Shown here: in pieces, positions 26,546 through 36,310 of the stretch
Layout: each line of letters opens with the position of its first letter
Position numbering within the stretch: the stretch's first letter is position 1
Assembly: GCA_028284125.1 (NCBI GenBank)
Contig: JANQSI010000018.1
Location: 400,998 to 464,997 of the forward strand
Source of the DNA: Cyclobacteriaceae bacterium
Lineage (GTDB): Bacteria; Bacteroidota; Bacteroidia; Cytophagales; Cyclobacteriaceae
DNA length: 64,000 bases
Direction: 5' to 3'
Made by a program: the position numbers and the translations under genes
The notes under the pieces: model-generated
Databases searched by the model: none
What the model saw: the letters and a program-made list of their open reading frames with translations, nothing else
What the model was told of the DNA's origin: nothing

Positions 26546-28264
26546 ATGAAACCATTGATATTAACAATTGCAGCGTTTGTCTGTCTAAATGTATCTGCTC
26601 AGTCAATTGTATTGGATGATCTTTTTCCAGAAGAAGTGTCTGGAGCTGGATTTTCACTAAGTAGCGATTCCAAGGTTAAAATAGAAGGAACTGGATCGGT
26701 ATTCTATGAAGATTGGAGAGCCATTGTCTATTACGGATGGATCATTGATTCCGAGACTCGTGAAGCCGTTTGGCATCTTTTTGATGAATTCAAAGACCGA
26801 GATTTCAAAGGAGCTAGTGGCCAGTTGGATTTCAGTATTGATTTGGATTTAGAAAAGGGAAATTACGAACTATACTTTGCAGCAGCATATAGCAATGGTA
26901 ATGATTGGAACAACTGGGGAAATACGTGGGCCGTTCGAAATTTTGATGACGTTGTGAATAGAATTTTCGATTCTCGCGACAGACGAAAATACAGAAGTGG
27001 ATACTCCGACGATTTTTACATCAAGGTTTCTTCCGACAATCTTAGAAAAGTTGATTTGGATGACTTGCTAGAAGAATCTATAAGCACGGCAGTTGTTTCT
27101 TTCAATCGTGTGGGGGATGATGAATCATTAAAGAAAGGTTTCAGTCTCAGTGGTCGAACTGATCTTCGTGTTTACTCCGTTGGAGAAGGCGATAAAGATG
27201 AGACATTCGATTATCTGTGGATCTATGATGCTCGCACCCGAGAGCCGGTTTTAGAAATGGAATATGACAACACCGATTTTGCAGGCGGAGCGAAGAAGAA
27301 TATCGTGTTTGATGATGTGATAACGCTGGATGCTGGGGACTATATCGCAAGTTACGCTTCTGATGATTCGCATTCATTTGAAAAGTGGAATGCGCTTCCA
27401 CCCGATGATCCTTCCTTTTGGGGAGCGACCATTTGGCCTGCCACCGAAAAAGATAGGGTTAATGTTATTCCATTCAGAGAACCAAAGACGCTAAAACCGC
27501 TCGTTGATCTGACCAGAATTCGTGATGATGAATTGGTGTCCCAAGGAATTTCGCTTTCCAGAGAAATGGATGTTAGAGTTTTGTGCATTGGTGAAGGGAC
27601 CGAAGATGGGATGGCAGATCATGGCTGGATCATGGATGCAAATAATAGAGAAAAGGTTTGGAAAATGCGATTCAGCAGAACGGATCATGCAGGTGGAGCT
27701 AGAAAGAATAGAAAAGTATCGGATGTAATTAATCTTCCAAAAGGTGACTATATCGTTTACTACGCCACTGATGGCTCACATGCTTATAATGATTGGAATA
27801 GTTCTCGACCTCATGAGGAAGAAATGTGGGGGATCACACTTTGGGCAACAGAGGATAGTGACTTAAGAAATGTGACATCTTTTGATCCTGAAAATTTTGT
27901 CAATAAAAACTCATTGGTTCAGATATTGATGGTTCGAGATGACGAATATATACGAGAGTCGTTCACGATTGACAATGACATGGATGTCAGGGTTCTTGGA
28001 ATTGGAGAAGGTTCAGACGGTGAGATGTATGACTATGGCTACATCAAGGACGAATCTGGCAGAACGATTTGGGAGATGGAATATCGAGATTCTGACTGGG
28101 CTGGTGGAGCATCTAAGAACAGAGAATTCAATGATCGAATCTTCTTGAAAAAAGGTACTTACCGAGTTATTTATAGAACTGATGGCTCACATGCTTACAA
28201 TGATTGGAATGCCAGACCACCTACTGATGAAGAGATGTGGGGGATCGTGGTTTTGAAAGAGTGA
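26546..28264 (+). CDS. secreted protein with four tandem ~130-aa repeats
   Basis: Signal MKPLILTIAAFVCLNVSAQS; repeated (A)GGAxKN, Y.TDGSHAYNDWN, MWGI..W motifs. Confidence 0.7.
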   Translation: MKPLILTIAAFVCLNVSAQSIVLDDLFPEEVSGAGFSLSSDSKVKIEGTGSVFYEDWRAIVYYGWIIDSETREAVWHLFDEFKDRDFKGASGQLDFSIDLDLEKGNYELYFAAAYSNGNDWNNWGNTWAVRNFDDVVNRIFDSRDRRKYRSGYSDDFYIKVSSDNLRKVDLDDLLEESISTAVVSFNRVGDDESLKKGFSLSGRTDLRVYSVGEGDKDETFDYLWIYDARTREPVLEMEYDNTDFAGGAKKNIVFDDVITLDAGDYIASYASDDSHSFEKWNALPPDDPSFWGATIWPATEKDRVNVIPFREPKTLKPLVDLTRIRDDELVSQGISLSREMDVRVLCIGEGTEDGMADHGWIMDANNREKVWKMRFSRTDHAGGARKNRKVSDVINLPKGDYIVYYATDGSHAYNDWNSSRPHEEEMWGITLWATEDSDLRNVTSFDPENFVNKNSLVQILMVRDDEYIRESFTIDNDMDVRVLGIGEGSDGEMYDYGYIKDESGRTIWEMEYRDSDWAGGASKNREFNDRIFLKKGTYRVIYRTDGSHAYNDWNARPPTDEEMWGIVVLKE

Positions 28265-28420
28265 CAGACAACACTGTTTTCCCTTTAACACATCTTGGCT
28301 AAAAATGTACTCCGTTGAGCTTCCAATGTCTTCGACTTGTAGAATTGTGAAGTTCTCGCTTTTGTGATAATTTACATTTGCCCAAAAAGCGATCTCGACC
28401 GGTTTCATTTCCTTTCCCCA

Positions 28421-29224
28421 ATGCCTAAAATCAAGCTTAAGTATATTCTAATATCAGCAGTACTGCTGTGGATGTTCATTTCCACAGTAATGGTGATCGA
28501 AGAGGGTTTAGAAAAAATTCCGAGTAGGATGGTATGGATTCAAAATATCATCTTCGCAATTGGTTGGTTGATCTGGGCTTGTTTTACTCCGTTCATTTAT
28601 TCCATTTACAAAAAGTTCTCAATCATCGATCGATCGACTCGCTCGTTTCTTTTGATTCATCTTGGATTGAGCATTACTGTGGCATTTGTTCATTTGATTA
28701 TCGACGGATTTTTGAAGTACGTGCTGTGGAATATATTCGTTGATGAGACTTCTTTTTATGAGACAATCCTTGTTTTGCTACAAGGGGTTCACATCGACCT
28801 TCTCGTATATTGGGTTCTGGTCGGAGCATTTTCACTGGTTGACTGGATAGGTTTAAATGAATTGAATTCAGGAAAATCCGAGGGAAAGTACCTGGAACGG
28901 TTGGCGGTCAAAGCAACCATGAAATTCCTGATCATCCAGATTGAAGATGTCTGTTGGTTTGAGGCCTATGGTGATTATGTAAAGGTCTATTCCGGCGATA
29001 AATTCTATCTCATAAACGATTCCATGGCAGAACTGGAGAAAAAGCTTGATCCGAAAAAATTTACGAGAATCCATCGATCAACCATCATTAATGTTGCTGA
29101 TGTTCGAGAAATAGAACCGCACATGAACAAGGAATTTTTCCTAACCATGAAAAATGGTAAGAAGCTTAAGGCAAGCAGAACCTATCAAGAAAACCTCAGA
29201 AACTTCATTGATAACTCCATTTGA
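28421..29224 (+). CDS. membrane-anchored LytTR-family transcription regulator
   Basis: Four predicted TM helices then LytTR domain (WFEAYGDYVKVYSGDKFYLINDSMAELEKKLDPKKFTRIHRSTIINVADV). Confidence 0.88.
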   Translation: MPKIKLKYILISAVLLWMFISTVMVIEEGLEKIPSRMVWIQNIIFAIGWLIWACFTPFIYSIYKKFSIIDRSTRSFLLIHLGLSITVAFVHLIIDGFLKYVLWNIFVDETSFYETILVLLQGVHIDLLVYWVLVGAFSLVDWIGLNELNSGKSEGKYLERLAVKATMKFLIIQIEDVCWFEAYGDYVKVYSGDKFYLINDSMAELEKKLDPKKFTRIHRSTIINVADVREIEPHMNKEFFLTMKNGKKLKASRTYQENLRNFIDNSI

Positions 29225-29358
29225 CCATCAACGGCTCGCCAAGTATTTCGTTCGGGTAAACTTTTAGCCTCATCGTCTAATAGATTGTTTAAATGCACGC
29301 GACTGATAATCGCGTATAGGCTTCAAGTCAATACATTGAACCTAAAACTACAATACTT

Positions 29359-29931
29359 ATGAGACTACCTATTCTATTATTTTCAATACTATGCGTGTGG
29401 ACTTCGTATGGCCAAAAAAGGCAATCGAGTGAATGGCAAATCAAAACCGCTGTTTTAGCTGCCCCAGAAAAATTTCGCGACGATGCAATGGTGTATGGCT
29501 ATGACAGAAATGACAAGCTCATCGTCTTAAGAAAAGGAACCAATCAATACATCTGTTTAGCTGACGATCCCAATAAAGAAGGATTTGAAGCAGCGGCTTA
29601 CCACAAAGAGTTGGATGATTTCATGGCCAGAGGACGAGAATTGAAGGCACAAGGAAAAACCTTTAAAGAACGATTTGATATTAGGGAGGAGGAAGTAAAG
29701 TCAGGGAAACTCAAAATGCCTGATAAAACCACACTTTTCGTTTTACACGGATCGATCAATGAAGATACCAATGAAGTTGAAGACCAATACCTGAGATATG
29801 TGGTCTACATACCATATGCAACCGAAGAATCAACAGGTCTTCCTGCAGCAGCAATGGGAAAAGGCCACCCATGGATCATGGATCCTGGAACGCATCGTGC
29901 TCATATCATGATCTCGCCAGTCAAGAACTAA
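29359..29931 (+). CDS. secreted protein of unknown function
   Basis: Signal peptide LPILLFSILCVWTSYGQ; uninterrupted 190-aa ORF. Confidence 0.6.
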   Translation: MRLPILLFSILCVWTSYGQKRQSSEWQIKTAVLAAPEKFRDDAMVYGYDRNDKLIVLRKGTNQYICLADDPNKEGFEAAAYHKELDDFMARGRELKAQGKTFKERFDIREEEVKSGKLKMPDKTTLFVLHGSINEDTNEVEDQYLRYVVYIPYATEESTGLPAAAMGKGHPWIMDPGTHRAHIMISPVKN

Positions 29932-29950
29932 AATAAGATTATTAGTAATT

Positions 29951-30814
29951 ATGAAAACTAAATTTTTATTAGTGCTGCTGACACTAATCTCAGCTGGACT
30001 GGTTGCTCAAAAGAAGGTAGAAAGAGTCGCTCCAGGTGTCATTTCTACTGGACGGGATTACTGCACAACGATGACTCCAGATGGAACCAAAATGTACTTT
30101 GCACGAACATCATCCAACGGAGTGGACGCAATCATGGAGTCCAGTTTGGTTAACGGAAAATGGAGTGAGCCAAAAGCAGTTTCTTTTACCGGAACTTTTG
30201 ATGACACGGATCCATTAATAAGTCCCGATGGGAAATCCATGTACTTCATGACCAATCGGACGGCAGATCAGAAAGGGTGGAAGGAAGACTTTGATTTATG
30301 GGTGGTCGATCTGGTTGATGGCGAATGGGGCGATCCTTACAGACTACCTGATTTCATCAATACATCCTTTACCGAGGGATTTCCAAACATCACATCAGAA
30401 GGAAACTTGTATTTCTTTCGAGCGAACAAGCCTGGGCACAGCGAGCAAGATATTTGGTATGCCAAGAAAGTTGGTGGAGGCTTTGATATGCCAAGAAAAT
30501 TGGGAGATGGGATAAATACTGAAAAGTGGGATGGTCATCCATTTGTTTCAGCGGATGAAGAATTCATGATCTTTTATTCCAACCGAGATGGTGGTCATGG
30601 ACGTTGCGATCTTTATATAAGTTTCCAAAAAAATGGTGAGTGGTCTGATCCAAAAAATCTTGGGCCATCCGTTAATTCGGAACACTGTGACATGGTTCCT
30701 TTCGTTACCAGAAATAACGAAACGCTTTACTTCACACGAATAGAAGACGGTAAAAGAAATATCTATCAAGTCTCGTTTGAAAAGATCTTTAATCAGTTTC
30801 TATCATCAAAATGA
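29951..30814 (+). CDS. PD40/WD40-like (TolB-type) beta-propeller secreted protein
   Basis: Signal peptide; repeated TPDGTKMYFAR, SPDGKSMYFMTNR, SADEEFMIFYSNRDGG motifs. Confidence 0.8.
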   Translation: MKTKFLLVLLTLISAGLVAQKKVERVAPGVISTGRDYCTTMTPDGTKMYFARTSSNGVDAIMESSLVNGKWSEPKAVSFTGTFDDTDPLISPDGKSMYFMTNRTADQKGWKEDFDLWVVDLVDGEWGDPYRLPDFINTSFTEGFPNITSEGNLYFFRANKPGHSEQDIWYAKKVGGGFDMPRKLGDGINTEKWDGHPFVSADEEFMIFYSNRDGGHGRCDLYISFQKNGEWSDPKNLGPSVNSEHCDMVPFVTRNNETLYFTRIEDGKRNIYQVSFEKIFNQFLSSK

Positions 30815-30840
30815 TCAAACCAGAATTGTATTAGGGTGAG

Positions 30841-31065
30841 TTAGCGATTTATATTTTTCACTCTTCCCACGATTCCTGATTCCAGCATTACTTTGATCCC
30901 ATGCGGGTGATTGGCAGATTTAGTAAGTATTTTCCTCACAACTCCTTCTGTCAATTCACCCGTTCTTTGATGATGCTTTTGGACGACCTCAACTAGCGCA
31001 CCGATATGAATATTGCTCCTTTTGGTTCCTTCGGACATAGTTAAAGTCAAATATGGTATACCCAC
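30841..31065 (-). CDS. YwbE family protein
   Basis: VEVVQKHHQRTGELTEGVVRKILTKSANHPHGIKVMLESGIVGRVKNI. Confidence 0.85.
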   Translation of the reverse strand: MGIPYLTLTMSEGTKRSNIHIGALVEVVQKHHQRTGELTEGVVRKILTKSANHPHGIKVMLESGIVGRVKNINR

Positions 31066-31355
31066 TCTTTATATTGACTATCAAGAGGATTAAAATCTGT
31101 AGGGTGCTCAAATTTTTGACTTAGAATTTCTACTTCATTGATTTTCTTCAAGGCCAAGTTTCTGTAGCCTGCTTTTCCTCCGGCTTTTGTAAAACCAGCA
31201 AGTTGTTTACAAACAAGAACTATCTCATTTTTTGAGCTTTTACAAACACCAAAGGGAGCTATCACGCGAGGAAATGGCTCATTTTTTAGGATAATTCTAC
31301 ACGTTTTCTGAGCTTCGGAAGCTTGCCAAAGTTGCTGTACAATCTCTTCAATCAT
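31047..31355 (-). CDS. conserved hypothetical protein (102 aa)
   Basis: ORF overlapping YwbE by 19 nt; no frame competitor. Confidence 0.6.
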   Translation of the reverse strand: MIEEIVQQLWQASEAQKTCRIILKNEPFPRVIAPFGVCKSSKNEIVLVCKQLAGFTKAGGKAGYRNLALKKINEVEILSQKFEHPTDFNPLDSQYKEWVYHI

Positions 31356-31405
31356 AAAATTAAAAATTTGGGAGATTGGCTATTTTAATTAACGGTGTAA
31401 TAAAG

Positions 31406-32347
31406 CTACCTCAAACTTTGCAACCACCCAAACAGCTCCATTGCCCAGGCAACTCCCAGGTGGATCATTATACCACCCCAGATGTTTCTTGTGTTGTACG
31501 AAATAATCCCAAGTAAGTATCCACCAAAAATAGAGCTGATGGTTTCAGCCATAGGTTTTCCAAAATGGAGAAAAGCGTAAGAAGCTACCATTGGTAAAAC
31601 CGCATAGCTTCCAAGTGTTCTGGAGAATGCGAAGATCATGAACCCTCGAAAGATCAATTCGACAGAAATGAAATTACTTCCATAGCAGATTTCAAAAAAA
31701 GTAGCCACCATCCATTCAGGAGTGTCGGTGCTTCTGATGTACATAGCGGGGCCTGAGTGACTATATCTTGGATAGAAATTTTGGAGATCTGACATGAACG
31801 ATCCAATGCCGAGAAAGAAGACGGCTATTCCAAGCATCATCAGGTAGGGTTTAGGATCGAATTTTTTGAAGCTCAGACCATATAAGTTTTTCTCCTCATC
31901 CTTTTCGAGAAATTGATACAGAATTAGTAACGGCACAACAACTAGAAGAAGACTTGAGCTCCAATTGAGACATTTCACGATAAACGGCCACTCAAGTCTG
32001 GGTAAGGTAGTCTTCAAGAAGTTAAACCCATAAAAAGATCGATCCAAAGCCAATAAGCCAAATCCTACCACGAACTTCAGCCAGTAATTTTGGCTGGTGA
32101 GCCATTCTCTTTTTTTGTTGAAAGCAAAAAGAATCAAACAAACAACCAGGAACGGCCCGCCTTGAAATAGAAACATCCACAGCCATTTGATGGGCTCTCC
32201 AGTGTACGAATCGATCACACTATCTTCAAAATCGTAGCGATAGTTCAGCGCGATACATATTGCCAGGAATACAAGAATGCTCGCATACAGCTTCCAATCA
32301 AAGTGTTCTCTTTGATAATTGATGAGATATTTCCAGACAGTTTTCAA
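31406..32347 (-). CDS. CPBP-family intramembrane metalloprotease
   Basis: Multi-TM with SVELIFRGFMIF and AFLHFGKPMAE motifs. Confidence 0.75.
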   Translation of the reverse strand: MKTVWKYLINYQREHFDWKLYASILVFLAICIALNYRYDFEDSVIDSYTGEPIKWLWMFLFQGGPFLVVCLILFAFNKKREWLTSQNYWLKFVVGFGLLALDRSFYGFNFLKTTLPRLEWPFIVKCLNWSSSLLLVVVPLLILYQFLEKDEEKNLYGLSFKKFDPKPYLMMLGIAVFFLGIGSFMSDLQNFYPRYSHSGPAMYIRSTDTPEWMVATFFEICYGSNFISVELIFRGFMIFAFSRTLGSYAVLPMVASYAFLHFGKPMAETISSIFGGYLLGIISYNTRNIWGGIMIHLGVAWAMELFGWLQSLR

Positions 32348-32458
32348 TTGGGTGGTGAATCTAAGGATTTTCTTTCAGAGGAAGCTTGAAGCAGTGGCGG
32401 ACTTTTTTGCAAAGTAATATGAACGATAATTCTTAATTTTCAATTATTAATTCATCCT

Positions 32459-33229
32459 ATGTGTTTGATTGTTTTTGCATACAAAACCCATCCTAATTAC
32501 AAGCTTATTTTAGCAGCGAATCGAGATGAATTTTACGATCGGCCCACAACTACCGCCGATTGGTGGGAAGATCATCCTACTATTTTGGGTGGACGAGACC
32601 TCAAAGCGAAAGGAACCTGGATGGGAGTAGATAAAGAGGGAAGATTTGCTGCTGTTACTAATTTCAGAGACCTTTCGAATATACGAGATGATGCTCGGTC
32701 GAGAGGAGATTTACCCGTTGATTTTCTACGCAATGGAAATTCATCAAAAGAATATATAGAAGAGGTACTTAAGAGAGCAAGCGAGTACAATGGTTTCAAT
32801 TTGCTAACGATGGACAATGAAATGATTCATATCAGCAATTATGAAAACAAGATCAATACGCTAAGTGAAGGCGTCTTTGGACTCAGCAATGCATTACTAG
32901 ATACGGCCTGGCCTAAAGTAGAGCGATCTAAAAGAAGTTTTGAATCGCAGATCAATAAAGGATTTCAACTGGAAGATTTGATCACTCTTATGCAAGATGA
33001 GGAAGTTGCCATCGATAATGACCTTCCAGAGACTGGGCTCCCTTTGGAAATGGAACGAGCGGTTTCTGCGATGTGCATCCGTACACCTAACTATGGCACT
33101 TGTTGTTCGACAGCAATCACGATCGATTATGATGGAAATGTTGAATTCATAGAGCAGAGTTATCCCGTTGGGGCTAGGCAGGAGAAATCCGTTCGGCATT
33201 CATTTAAGATAGAAAGGGCCGAAGCATGA
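32459..33229 (+). CDS. NRDE family protein (TANGO2 homologue)
   Basis: MCLIVFAYKTHPNYKLILAANRDEFYDRPT. Confidence 0.92.
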   Translation: MCLIVFAYKTHPNYKLILAANRDEFYDRPTTTADWWEDHPTILGGRDLKAKGTWMGVDKEGRFAAVTNFRDLSNIRDDARSRGDLPVDFLRNGNSSKEYIEEVLKRASEYNGFNLLTMDNEMIHISNYENKINTLSEGVFGLSNALLDTAWPKVERSKRSFESQINKGFQLEDLITLMQDEEVAIDNDLPETGLPLEMERAVSAMCIRTPNYGTCCSTAITIDYDGNVEFIEQSYPVGARQEKSVRHSFKIERAEA

Positions 33230-33660
33230 GTATCCATTTCGAAAAATTGGAGCGGATGTATTTATCCGCAAACATGAATACTCATATCTACGACACTACC
33301 ACCATCAAGATCAGTGAGGAAAGAGCTGAGATTGGTCTAACGATCTCAGAGAAATACTTTCATGCATTGGGTGCGATCCATGGGTCCGTGTATTTCAAAT
33401 TGCTGGATGATGCGGCTTTTTTTGCTGTTAACTCCATTGTAACTGATGTATTCGTGTTGACGACCAGCTTTAACATCAACTTAATTCGACCGGCCAATGA
33501 AGGAATAATAAAATCCGTCGGTACCGTTCGTTTTAAATCCAAAAACCTCTGGACAGCTGAATCTACTTTGTACAATGAGGCAGGAAAGGAGATCGCGTTT
33601 GGTACGGGGAATTTTGCGAAAAGTAAAGTGGCACTTACTGAGGAGATCGGATATTTATAA
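33226..33660 (+). CDS. PaaI-like hotdog-fold thioesterase
   Basis: FHALGAIHGSVYFKLLDDAAFFAVNS; ATGA overlap with the NRDE gene. Confidence 0.85.
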   Translation: MSIHFEKLERMYLSANMNTHIYDTTTIKISEERAEIGLTISEKYFHALGAIHGSVYFKLLDDAAFFAVNSIVTDVFVLTTSFNINLIRPANEGIIKSVGTVRFKSKNLWTAESTLYNEAGKEIAFGTGNFAKSKVALTEEIGYL

Positions 33661-33706
33661 GAAGCCTGCATAAAATCTCGTTTGATTTCTTACCTTCAGC
33701 GCCTAA

Positions 33707-34909
33707 ATGGGGTTTTGGAAGAAATATTTTGGCCCAAGCACGCTAGTGACCGCCGCTTTTATTGGTCCTGGGACGCTTACCGTTTGTACGGTTGTAGGTA
33801 CAGATTTTGGATATAGCCTGCTTTGGGTTCTCCTCTTTGCAGTCATAGCTACAATTATTTTACAAGAAATGGCTGCACGACTTGGTTTGATTACACAAAA
33901 AGGTTTAGGCGAAGCAATCAGGTCAGAAATCACCAATCCTTCAGCAAGGATTTTAAGCATTGCATTGGTTTTTATTGCGATAGTATTTGGAAATGCTGCC
34001 TATGAAGCGGGAAATATTTCAGGCTCAGCGTTAGGGATTAGTGGAGTTTTTGGTAATTCCATTCCCTGGCCATTAATTATTGGTTTGGTTGCTTTTGTCA
34101 TTCTTTATGTTGGAAAAATTAAGCTGATCGAACGGATTCTTATTGGCTTAGTCCTTCTGATGAGCATTGTTTTCATTCTTACGGCCATTGTCATCCAGCC
34201 AAATGTCTCAGAAATCTTCTCTGGGTTATTTATCCCATCTTTCAGTTCTGAAAGTCAACTAGCAATACTCGCATTAATCGGGACTACTGTCGTTCCATAT
34301 AATTTGTTTTTGCACGCTTCCTCGGTAAGCCAGAAATGGAAAAAGAAGGAACAACTTTCAGAGCTTCGAATCGAAAATGGAGTCGCAATTGGCATTGGGG
34401 GGTTGATTTCAATGGCGATTGTCATTACAAGTGCAGCGGCGCTATTTGGAAAAGGAAGTGTTGCTAATATCAACGACATGGCGCTTCAGCTTGAACCTTT
34501 AATGGGAAGTTGGGCAAGAATATTTTTGGCTACCGGATTGTTTGCTGCTGGAATTTCTTCCTCTATCACAGCTCCACTGGCCGCAGCATTAACTGCCAAA
34601 GGAATTTTTCATTGGGATGGAGATGAAAAGTCTTTCATGTTCCGGCTAATCTGGTTTTTTGTCCTTGGGATCGGAACCGCTTTTTCAATGGCAGGATACA
34701 GCCCAATCGAAGTAATTCGTGTCGCTCAAATTGCAAATGGAATTCTACTTCCGGTTGTCGTTTTCTTCTTGATTTACATTAGCAATAAAAAATCCTTGCT
34801 TGGAAACTTCACTAACAAACCAATTCACAATGTGTTGGCAGGAATTGTGATTTTGGTCAGTTTGATCATCAGCTTCAGGAGTTTCAATAGCGTGTTTAAC
34901 TTTATCTGA
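33707..34909 (+). CDS. Nramp-family transporter, non-canonical metal-site motifs
   Basis: GPSTLVTAAFIGPGTLTVCTVVGTDFGYSLLW (TM1) and GTTVVPYNLFLHASSVSQKW (TM6). Confidence 0.85.
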   Translation: MGFWKKYFGPSTLVTAAFIGPGTLTVCTVVGTDFGYSLLWVLLFAVIATIILQEMAARLGLITQKGLGEAIRSEITNPSARILSIALVFIAIVFGNAAYEAGNISGSALGISGVFGNSIPWPLIIGLVAFVILYVGKIKLIERILIGLVLLMSIVFILTAIVIQPNVSEIFSGLFIPSFSSESQLAILALIGTTVVPYNLFLHASSVSQKWKKKEQLSELRIENGVAIGIGGLISMAIVITSAAALFGKGSVANINDMALQLEPLMGSWARIFLATGLFAAGISSSITAPLAAALTAKGIFHWDGDEKSFMFRLIWFFVLGIGTAFSMAGYSPIEVIRVAQIANGILLPVVVFFLIYISNKKSLLGNFTNKPIHNVLAGIVILVSLIISFRSFNSVFNFI

Positions 34910-34911
34910 TT

Positions 34912-35655
34912 ATGGCAACAATCGACTTAAATTCAGACCTTGGCGAGCAGGCTGATTCGACATTAGAGGAGGGAATCATGCCTTACATTTCATCATGCAA
35001 CATTGCTTGTGGAGGTCACGCGGGTGATGAGGAATCTGTTCGAAGAACGATTGACTTGGCAATTCAACATGATGTCGCCATAGGAGCGCACCCAGGCTTC
35101 CCAGACAAAGAGAATTTTGGAAGAAAGATTATGGAAATTGATCCAGAGGAGCTCTCAGAATCAATAAAGGAACAAGTTTCCCTGGCGAAAAAAATCACAG
35201 AAGAGGTTGGACAGAAAATGCATCATGTTAAACCCCACGGAGCGCTTTATAATTTAGCTTCAGTGGATTCCGCGACATCGCGCTTGATCATTGAAGCCTT
35301 GCAAGAAGTCGATCCGGATGTTCCCTTGTATGGCTTATCTCATTCAGAAACTGAAAAAGTAGCAAAAGCTACCGGAATCAATTTTATAGGTGAGGCATTC
35401 GCTGATCGAAAGTACGAACTCAATAAAACACTTCGCAACCGGAAATTCGATGACGCCATGATCTACGAGGAAGAAGATGTATTAGCTCAGGTTGAAAACA
35501 TCACATTTCATCAGCGAGTGTTTAATAATGGAACTCCACTTGATATCGAAGCACAAACCATTTGTTTACACAGTGATACCAAAGGAGCAGTAAATTTGGC
35601 TCGGGCAATACGCGAACATCTTGAGCAAAAAGGAGCTATCATCACTGCAGTTTAA
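34912..35655 (+). CDS. pxpA: 5-oxoprolinase subunit A (LamB/YcsF)
   Basis: IDLNSDLGEQ...SCNIACGGHAGDEESVRRTIDLA...IGAHPGFPDKENFGR...VKPHGALYN. Confidence 0.93.
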   Translation: MATIDLNSDLGEQADSTLEEGIMPYISSCNIACGGHAGDEESVRRTIDLAIQHDVAIGAHPGFPDKENFGRKIMEIDPEELSESIKEQVSLAKKITEEVGQKMHHVKPHGALYNLASVDSATSRLIIEALQEVDPDVPLYGLSHSETEKVAKATGINFIGEAFADRKYELNKTLRNRKFDDAMIYEEEDVLAQVENITFHQRVFNNGTPLDIEAQTICLHSDTKGAVNLARAIREHLEQKGAIITAV

Positions 35656-36310
35656 CAAAATATCCTGGGAGATATTCCGGTTAGGAGAACAGTGTCTGTT
35701 ATTGCAAGCGCCAGCTACTATTCCAATTGAAAAGATCCACCAAAGTACAAGACTGATCAAAGCTGTTCTCGGAGACTCACTACAAGATATTGTTCCCTCC
35801 TACAATTCGATCGCCCTTTTTTATGAAGAGGGGAAAGAGTCTTTGATCGAAGAATTAACCTCAGCAAAAGTCTCAAACCAGAAAGACTCAAAATCAATCA
35901 AAAAGCTTGAATTGCCTATTTGCTATGAATTGGGCCTTGATATTGATGAAGTGGCAGTACATTCGGGAATTTCGAAGGACGAAGTGATTAACATTCACTT
36001 AAGCGGCACTTACCGAGCAATTTTAATAGGATTCACTCCGGGGTTTATTTACATGGATGGACTGGATTCTAGACTGGCTTGTCCCAGGAAATCAAACCCA
36101 AGAAAATACATCGAGTATGGGTCCATTGGAATCGGCGGAGAACAGACCGGAATTTACTCCTTGGCAAGTCCAGGAGGTTGGAACATCATCGGAAGAACAC
36201 CGCTTCACCTTTTCGACTCAAAAAGGAAACCACCAATGAGCGTTGAGGTCGGTTCCGAAGTTTCCTATGTACGAATTACTAAAGAAGAATTTGAGACATG
36301 GGGAAATTGA
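35621..36310 (+). CDS. pxpB: 5-oxoprolinase subunit B (KipI-like)
   Basis: LPICYELGLDIDEVAVHSGISKDEVINIHLSGTYRAILIGFTPGFIYMDGLD...GSIGIGGEQTGIYSLASPGGWNIIGRTPL. Confidence 0.93.
   Translation: MSKKELSSLQFNKISWEIFRLGEQCLLLQAPATIPIEKIHQSTRLIKAVLGDSLQDIVPSYNSIALFYEEGKESLIEELTSAKVSNQKDSKSIKKLELPICYELGLDIDEVAVHSGISKDEVINIHLSGTYRAILIGFTPGFIYMDGLDSRLACPRKSNPRKYIEYGSIGIGGEQTGIYSLASPGGWNIIGRTPLHLFDSKRKPPMSVEVGSEVSYVRITKEEFETWGN

Noticed and set aside
29265-29340. Calling the tRNA-like sequence a functional tRNA-Ile
   Set aside because: T-stem and acceptor stem do not pair; only the anticodon arm is intact. Kept as a low-interest finding only.
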